DNA of 31,445 nt, from positions 1-31,445 of the forward strand of contig ATSW01001043.1 in NCBI GenBank assembly GCA_000444245.1, in the 5' to 3' direction. The notes under the pieces were generated by a model that saw only the letters and a list, made by a program, of their open reading frames with translations, had not been told where the DNA came from and did not search any database. Position numbers and translations under genes: made by a program. Numbering within the stretch: position 1 is the stretch's first letter; every line of letters starts with the position of its first letter. Origin of the DNA: Botryllus schlosseri (lineage: Eukaryota > Chordata > Ascidiacea > Stolidobranchia > Styelidae). Of this stretch, positions 21,401-30,400 are shown in pieces.

Positions 21401-24400
21401 TATGCTCCTCCTCGCCACCTCATCCGCGTAAGCAGTGTCTTACAAAAAGCCTAGAAGTGAGCCGTGCTATAAGTCGGCAATTACGGAGTAAAAATTACGA
21501 ATATCGGCGTGGTGTAAAAGACCACAGTAGTCGACAGACACCATGAATACCACAAAAACCAAAACAAAAAAAAAGAGAATCATGGTTTCGATGCTTGCGA
21601 ACGTGGAAGCTTTGTGGCCTCAATTAGTTGTTTCACAGGATCACAGTGTCCAAAACCTGTAGCAGGTACTAGGTAGGCTGTACGAAGTTAATGCCCACTC
21701 TGCTAGCAATTTGATGCGAATTACGTAATTTGATTTGATTTGTCATGAAAGTGAAGGTGGATAATAACTTTGCTACATCTGTCTATCGAAAGGCTACATT
21801 CAGCTGCCAACAACTTTCCTGGGATTCATTTTGACCCGTGAATGAATTTGATAAGAACACTCAAACACGGGGCCGTTATAGTTTTCACTGATGATAAATT
21901 GGATTTTACACTAAATGCTATAACAAATTTATGTTTCCTGTCAATCGTTATCCAGAGCACATTGTCAGAGTGACTTGAACATTATCTTCGAGCTTTCCAC
22001 AAAGAAAAGCCCGTTGTACCGAAAGATTACCAAGTTTATTAGCATCTTCCGGTGAATTATTATAGTTCCGCAACCTCGTGTTGTATTTACCATGAGATCC
22101 TAGCTACCTGTAACGCGGAAGGATGTGCTACTTGCGATTTGTTAGTGTGACATATAACTTACAAGGCAGTCGGTATGTGGGTCGCGCATCTCGGCGTTTG
22201 CAAAAAAAAAAAATTGTCAACATGTTCCAAGTCAAATTATAGAGTTCAGTCTTCAGTATTAATTCAAGTATTCTGGTGTATTATTTTTTTTATATGTATT
22301 CTTTCATCTTGATGTTATTCCTTTCACAAATTCCCATATATTGATTTGTAGCATGCAGTTCTGTTATTAAAATTTCGTTTGGAAGTTTATGCCACCGGGC
22401 AGTCATATTGGCGTGCCTAACGAATAGCGTTAATTTCAATTTACTTTCCAGACAAATGGCGCTGATTGTATACCGGCAAGTGCTACGTTGCATATTTCTG
22501 TCTCCTGTCGCCTATAATACCGACGTACTCATAAATTTTAGCATGTGTTGCTCCTGTTATGGAAATACTTTTCTTATCCTGGAGGTCCAATGTTTCATTC
22601 AATGACAAGGCATGGTGTGTCATCTCCTTAGAGACGTTCCTCCGTAATGCGAGAGTACATTCCATTTTGAACTGAAATTTATACCAATGTCGTACTGTCG
22701 TAGCTGGAAAGTGGAAGCACGCCGCAAATGTAGCAGTTCTTACCTCGAAATGGCCGGCTGTTCGTATGAGGATGGAGTTGAAATCAGTAGTCGTGTTTTT
22801 AAAATAGCCAGCGCGCAAATAGTTTCGGTAAGTGACGTAGTCTGCGCCGAACTGCGGAAAAGCGGAAAACAGCTCGGGTCAGCACAACGCCGGGATAAGG
22901 GTTGTATTTACAACAAAAATCAATTTAAAACAAACATGTTGAAATCAAGGCCCTTGTTTAAAACATGTTTTTATATTTTTTTGAAGCCATGACGTCACGA
23001 ATATTCAATTGTGACGTCATAATGGATCGACAATGACAATTGAAAATATAGGGTAAGTATAGCTCCTTCGACGAACTATCTGTACTAGTGCTGTTGAACC
23101 GACTATTTTGAGGGTTCCAACCATCCCATATCGACATATGCCGGATTGTCGGCTATATCGGGTGGTAATTTTCCGTAGGCTCATACAACATGTTTTTGGG
23201 AAAATATTTACACAATTATGTTATAATTTTACTATTTTAATAACACAATTTTCTTTTAAAGGCCTTTGTTTAAAACACTGTTTGAAACATGTTTTAAACC
23301 AAGTGTTTTAATACATCGTTTGTTTGAAATGCAACCCTAGCCGGGCTTAGACTTTCCATACATTTATATACTGGGAATAGGGCAACTCGTTGAGCAGTAG
23401 ACTTTCACAAATGTATGATTTATGACGGATGGAACTCATGTTACTGACTTCACCACATAATTCTGGGATATCTGTGATTTTTCTGACACTCGCTATTTTG
23501 AGCACGAGCCAGTCGCAATATGCTACTTTACAAACGGATATCCGGTGTATTTGGGAAGTTGTAAGATTGTGTCATTTTTTCCAAACTCATTTCACAAACT
23601 TGGTATTGGTATCAAGTAAGATAAGAGATTATGAGGTAATTGGAATTCTACATTATGCCTAATGAGATCCACATTTACCGGTCGCTAGGAAAATATCATA
23701 TTATTTTGTTGTATCAGGTACAGTATGCGCATGGAATCTGAAATATGCCATATGTGATCATTAGTGAATTACTCTATATTTTATTGCAATCACCTAAGTA
23801 TTGCTGACAAATATTACCTTCATAAAAGATCTGACAAAGCTCATATGTCACCTCCGTAAAGGTCTTCTGGTAATTGTGTACAGGTATGGTCAAAGTAGCC
23901 TTTGTTGGTATTCAACGACGAGTATAGAAGTAAGAACTGCGACGAAATGTACCTCAGTCTGCGTCCCACAAGAGTTGTAAAGGAAACTCTTTTCCCAAGT
24001 CAAGCGATTAGACGTCGCTTGTAGACGGCAGTTTCCTGTCTTCGAGTTCAGGTACATGGGGATTAATCGCAATTTCTTGTTCAAAAATTGCATACCACAT
24101 TGAACAGTCATCCTAGTTTGTCCGCAGGTGACTTTGCAAGGATCTAATGAATAGATATATCGACTTCATCAGTTGAATAAATGGGGTGGTGAGAAACACT
24201 GAACGTTTTCAGTTAGTGTGAACATATAAACCAATGTACAAAGCTCGTTGTAAAAACGAACACATGAGGTTGCGTGACGTTACATTGTTAATTCCAAACA
24301 CATATGTATAGAAATAGAATACTCGGGAGACAAATCAGTACGACCGTGGTTCCCAACATTTTTCGTCTTGCGAATCTCTTCGACCGATATTTCAGTTTTG

Positions 24401-27400
24401 TTCGTTTCATTCAGACTAGCATTTGCTGTGGCCTAGTCATAGCCAGCAGTGAATAGACACGTGGCGGGCTTACAAATTTGGTTATAAAATACGAAACAAC
24501 AGTCACATAACGATGATATTGTGGCATACGTCGTCCAAAACACTGGCTGGATGAGATTATTATGCGAAAAATACAGTTTTTTCCATATTTCGAGAATAAT
24601 TTTCAGAAGTGGGCCACGAAGTAATTTCAAACCGGACGTCGCCATGACGATCAAATCACTAAAATTCGATTTCATTTGAAAATCTGGATGTATTCGCGGT
24701 TTTATTGCATAAGTCAAATCACGAGTAGGCGTATAGGTTATTATAATGAAGTGTACACTGTACAGGCGATAACTCAAGTTTCAATAAAATACTCCAGCAA
24801 TTAACATCAACCCTCCGACATTACCTTCCTTGTACTGACATTTGTCTCCGTGCTGATCTGGTGGACAATTTATGCACTTGTATCCGTCAGCTAAATCCAC
24901 ACAGGTGCCGCCATTAATTGAACATAGCTGAAAGGAAATTTCTTTATATAGGCGTAAGCGACGCCTCGTATGAAACCAAACGTACGTGGTAATCGCTGCG
25001 GCATTCATCGACCCGCTCACAGTTCTTCCCAGTTCTATAGCTAAAACAATCACAGTGGTACCCGCCGTACATCTGATCAGAACAGATCCCATTTCCGTTG
25101 CAAATGTCACCATCTTCACATTCGTTGCGATCATCTTGTCCATGAATAACAGATTTAAATTTTACATTTTCCGATTTTAAAAGGCCTGCTGCAGGCTCTA
25201 TTTGCAGTTTTGTTAGTCGTTATGTGTGCTTCGCGACGATTCTTTTTTATCATTTGGAAAGTATCCATGCGCAGCCCCCATTTACCACCCAAAGTATCGG
25301 ACACCTCCACTAAATTTACTTTTTAAAACCACTTACTCGAGTACCTTTCAGGCCTTTCATTTTCTACTTATGCTAATACTGTTGGCATATATTGTATATC
25401 GCTACTGCTACTTGGGTCGCAATGCAGACTATACTTTGACCACTTCTGATATCCACAGGGGTAGACCTATACACTGTAAATTGATAAGTGTATTCAACAT
25501 ATTTTCACCACGGTGTGGGGTTGGTAAAATGAGTCAAACACCCATTCGTCTGAGGAGATATCCCAGTCATGTACTGGATTGTGTATAGGCTAGGTCAGGG
25601 GTTCTCAAAGGGTGGGCTACAGAGCATTTGGAGGTGGGCCTCAGAGCTATTTAGAAAATTTTAGAATTAATGTCAGTTCAGTTATATTTCTCATGTTATT
25701 CGCTAAAAATATATTCGTATTATCTAATTATACGTAGGCTACATAAAGCTTTTCATCCGACTCTGATTAGACGTAGTGGCACGTATGAAGTCAACATGTT
25801 CAAATCGAAAACGTTAGGGAGAAACGGTGGCTTTTTCTACTGGCTATGACAACCTACGGCTAACAGCAACTAAAATAATTTCAAGCGTATAATAACTAGA
25901 AGATAAGGCTGAAGTAACCAAGTATTCCGGCAGTGTCATATACCGTATGCCGCTGAAAGATGTATGCAATGAACTCGCAATGAAGTGCAATTGATGTACA
26001 GATTTACTGTACTTCGGCAGGCCGCATTATTGCAAGCTAAAAATAGCCATAATTGCAAATTATTAGCAACTTCTGGCAGAGGTATACTGCACTACCGCAA
26101 CGAGCCTTAATGGATTGAGGATTTATCGGAGCGCATTAATCTTTGAAGTCGTTTTAAAATGTCCGGCCCGGAAATCATTGTACATATGAACGAGTCACAG
26201 GAATTGATTGTATCATTGGCTTGAATATTCTGACATCGCAACTTCAGTTGTTTTGGTACGAGACATACAAAGTAGCCTACGAAAATAATCTACTTAGGAG
26301 TTTTAGCTTATGATCTAGCAGGGCCGTAACTGTCGCACCCACACCCCCAATTGGGGGAGCTCGAAGGGCCCAAGATTATTTCGTTGGTCGTTTGTTGGAT
26401 GATATTTATTCAACTTGAAATTTTTTTAGCGATTCGCGCGATTTCATATCCCGGAAGATCGACATTTAAATATAATCAGTTAGAGAAAAATGCGCATATT
26501 TTTGAGAAATAGGCATATCGGCGCTGTCCATGACCACGCATTAAACAAGATTATGACTCCAAGATATCAGGTGGGTCACAGCATATTTTTAAACGGGAAA
26601 ATGGGCCACGGCCAAGAAAGGGCTGAGAACCCCTGGGCTAGGTGTACCCCCTTGTTGGGCCTTTTCGGGGTGGTACACTTGAACATAACGTATGAAGTAA
26701 AACAAAAGCAGTTCTCAACTGGGGCCCCGTGAGACCTTCAAATTTGCAAATTGGCTGATAAGATAATTGGTATTCTTTTTAATTAGAAAAATCACTAGAC
26801 AGTTTCGGTTCATGACTGCTAAAATCACATAACTCACATAAACGGAATGACTGTCTGAAATGAAAGATTCTACGGTGCAAACTCATTTTAATTTTCAAAT
26901 TGCCAATAGCCTGCTAATACGAACATATTGCTGTTTAGATATGTTTTGTCGGAGTTTTGGATAAAATTTGTTTGCAAAAATCCATTTTCGCATGTTATAT
27001 GCATAACCGCTATTCCAGAATAAGATTGAGACGAGCTGCAAGATAGAAATGACTATGGTGGACGTTATATGTTCACTAAATATCTGTTTCTCAATTATAT
27101 GTTAGTTCCCGGACCATGTGCAGAATAAAATTTAAATTTTAATAATCAGTACAGCAGCTGCTCTCCATTAGTACACGTTTTATCGAGTTTAACGCTCGGC
27201 AAACCGGTGAAAATTGGCCGCAAAGTTGTCTCTGGACAAATGAAAAGTATGACGTAACCCGAATGCAGTTAGCCGTTCAATATTGCTATGTCCACACCAG
27301 GGCTATGGAGTCGGAGTCCGAGTCGGTGGAGTCGAATAAGGCAAATTTTCGCATGATGGAGTCGGAGTCGGAGTCGTGAAAACTATAGTGGCTGCAGTCG

Positions 27401-30400
27401 GAGTCGGAGTCGTGGGAAAAATACTGACTGGAGTCGGAGTAGGACTTTGTAAAAATGACCCTGACTTCGACTCCGACTCCAAATTCTTTATCATGAAAAC
27501 ATTTGCTTTCAAAAGTATCTTTAAATTACTAATAATAACTAAAATAGCATTTTAATGTACCGTTAATCACTGGTATTAGTAACGATACAGATCAGGGGCG
27601 GCTAACTCGTGGCCCGCGAGAAGGTTTTGTGTGGCCTTCGAGGAAGTTTTCGAAAGTACTTATAACATCAGGTGAAATTGCTAGGCCAACCAAAATCTGA
27701 TTATAGTCTGACCGCGAAATTTGATGTTTACTAAAACATCAATTCAGACGCATCAGGTAAGCTGGGGCTAGCCGGATTTATCGCAGATCTTCGTATATGA
27801 CTATAAAGCAGAATATTTTGTAGCAGATTTATTTGACTTGAAATTTTGCTTAGCACTTCCATGATTTATTGTCTCTCGATTTCTCGCATTTAGCATTGGA
27901 GCCCCATCCTGAAAATTATGCTCGTAATTTACAGAATTGAATCTAACTATACTCGCAAGTAGAAGATAACGTGTCGTTCAACATGCGACTTCGCTTGTGC
28001 GCTCGCAGCGAAATCATCGGCAATGAAACATTTGCGCAAAACGATAGAGGCATGTTCACCGAAACCGTCAATATTGCTATGTGTAAACGCCGAATAATCC
28101 TGTCCTTGCCAAATTAGCCAAGTGCTATACAGAGGCGACCCCTAATATATGCAAGTAACATATTTATTGATCGAATTCATTCATCACCTTTAAAAAAATT
28201 TCGCTCTTAGCGCGACCAGGGAATAACTGAACGCTGCACAATTGCTCACGGAGTTTTCATGACATGATTGTTATCAATTTTGAAGCGTAGTAATATAAGT
28301 ATTATTTTCGATGTTACCTAATCAATAGTACCATTTATAGTCATTAAAGAGTCATATTTTTTCTATGTATCAGTAATTTCTGAAATCAATTTTAACGCAA
28401 AAACCGCACCCCTATGAGGTATATTAGGAAAGTTATAAAGTCATATTTTCCTGGTTAGGTCATAAATCAGCCTTTTAAGTTATATAGTCATATTTTTTAG
28501 TTATAAAGTCATATCTTTGTATACTTTTAATAAAAAATACCAATTTAAGTGGTGAAGCAATTAAGTCCTAAGAAAGTAGGTCAGTTACTCGTTGGGGTAG
28601 CTGGATGAATGCTGCTAAATATGACGCCGAGAGACCTTCACAGGTTAAAGAAATACTCTCAATACACAGGAAGGTGAAGTAGTTATTGTAAAGAGCGTCA
28701 ACGATTCAGTCAACGATCCAAAGTTGACTAGTCAGTTAATAGAAATATGCCTCCACTATAACTTAATACTCAAAATGGAAAGTTGTACGTACACCATCAA
28801 AGAGGCCCATGCTGATCTAAATGCCATTGATTTCGGAAAAGATCCGATTGATGCCAGAAATTAAATTAAGAAGCGATTGAAAAAAAACTATGCGAAACAA
28901 ATTTTGGAGCTAGAAAGAAAAGACATTTCATCAGCGCTTTATGCAAAACTGTAGGAGTGTCAACCCATACCAGCGTCTGTGGAGCGCTCATTTTCCTTAC
29001 GTCCATTTTACGTCCAAATCGTAACTTCTAAGACTCTAACATTCCACACTACATGAAACTGTATTACAACAGTGGTTTAAAATTAAAAAAATATGTGTAT
29101 TAGTGTTATGTTGCGTATGTTTTATTCTTTAATTCCGTGAGTGACGTTGTTCACATGTAAAAATACACGATTTTCACATAAAGTCATATTATTCATTTTA
29201 AGGTCATATAAAAATGGCCGTACTAATCAGGTTCGACGACTAAAGAAAAAGATTATCAACATTCAAGTGGCCGGCGCAATGGTTCATAAATCTCATGTCG
29301 CCCTATGGCCGAAAAGGTTGGCCACCTCATATATAGATAAAATTGGATATTATTTGCAAATTATAATTCAGTTGCATCGAGAAAAAAATCGCAATATGAA
29401 TCTTCGCAATGCAGTCACAAATTGATGCAATTTGACAGAGTGGATACATCGTCTGTTTTGTAAAATTGCGAAATTGATATAAATATAACCAATCGCTGCT
29501 TCCCACTTGACAAAATTGAAAATATTTGTAGTGTAGCCTAGCTGGTTGGGTCGAGCAAATGATTAAGAAAGACTGCAAGTCCTAGTCCTTGAATACTTGA
29601 CTATAAGTGCATGTAGACTAGACATATGCTATTTGACTATTTCCTAAATTTCGTTTATGACCAATGGCTATTAGTAGTGAGAGAGTGTGTGCTTGTAATC
29701 AGTATAGTGCGTAATGAGAAAATTAGTAAGTTACATCTCTAAATTATAGTTGTTGTCTCGTACATAAGAGCTGCACCTCGATTGTTTTATCTACATTTTA
29801 ATTATACAGGATTGGATATGTCATGTTTGATTGATTCATACATATTAGGATATCAGAGAGTTCATGTTATAAAAACATAAAATATGAAAAAAAGAAGGAT
29901 ACTTGGAATGTTAATCTTTCATGTTAATTGCATAGTGAATAATTCGAGCTGTGCCACAATGAAACAATTTTGCATGCCGTCGTAAATCATATGTTTAATG
30001 GTTATATGATAGTAATTTTGCCGTCACTGTGGCATATCATTTTCGAAGTAAATTGGTATTAGGCTACTGTTGGAGTCGGAGCTCTCTTAAGAAAATAGTC
30101 AGAGTCGGAGGTGGAGTCGGATTCGGTACGTTTAAAGACTCAGGAGCCGGAGTCAGAGTTCGAGTCGGTGGTAAAATTTACATTCAAATTCACATTTTAA
30201 GTGAAAATGTAAGCATAATGTAATAATTCCTAAACCGTGCTACATCGATTACAATATTCGCGAGAAATTTCAATGATAATTCTGTGCAGACGGAGTAATC
30301 GCTTCTTAGTCATTAGAAATGTCCCAGTACCTGATTTCATCATACATTTGGAGTCATAAGAATTGCGGTTATAATCACAGTCGCAATCCTCATGCGTCTC

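Larger units (their letters stand above)
19417..21420. repeat. GGAGTC-headed composite repeat, copy A, interrupted
   Basis: It begins with worn GGAGTCG arrays (19409-19625), then a unique part (ATGAAAACACGTGCTTTCAA ... GATAAAATTGGACATTATTT) to about 19963. It is broken by 19964-21003 and resumes at GGGTCGAACAAATGATTAAG to about 21400. The same order is found in copy B (27298-30175), which shows that the middle part is an insertion. Confidence 0.75.
27298..30175. repeat. GGAGTC-headed composite repeat, copy B, interrupted
   Basis: GGAGTCGGAGTC arrays occur at 27305-27480 and again at about 30068-30172. The unique part of copy A is matched at 27490-27592 and, after the hAT 27593-29330, from 29331 (GATAAAATTGGATATTATTT) to about 29905. 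Copy B lacks the Penelope-like and TAGGGTTGCC insertions of copy A. Confidence 0.75.

Noticed and set aside
22290-22493. Minus-strand open stretch with LITELHATNQYMGICERN
   Set aside because: It looked like a further domain or exon, but no splice phase links it to exon 7 or 8 and no family fits. Left unassigned.
22672-22743. Helix-turn-helix-like reading (ATFAACFHFPATTVRHWYKF), also Ig-like at first sight
   Set aside because: It is the 72-bp intron between ZP exons 6 and 7, which stays open in frame; a gtaaga donor and a tttcag acceptor remove it, and the spliced ZP reading is better.
23825-23873. Possible small exon (KTFTEVTYELCQIFYE) on the minus strand
   Set aside because: Exons 5 and 6 of gene A already join directly in phase and restore the ZP sequence; the extra exon would break the frame.
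25226-25588. Plus-strand 120-codon open stretch with a hydrophobic middle
   Set aside because: Antisense in a gene A intron, no recognisable domain, no good start; probably chance.
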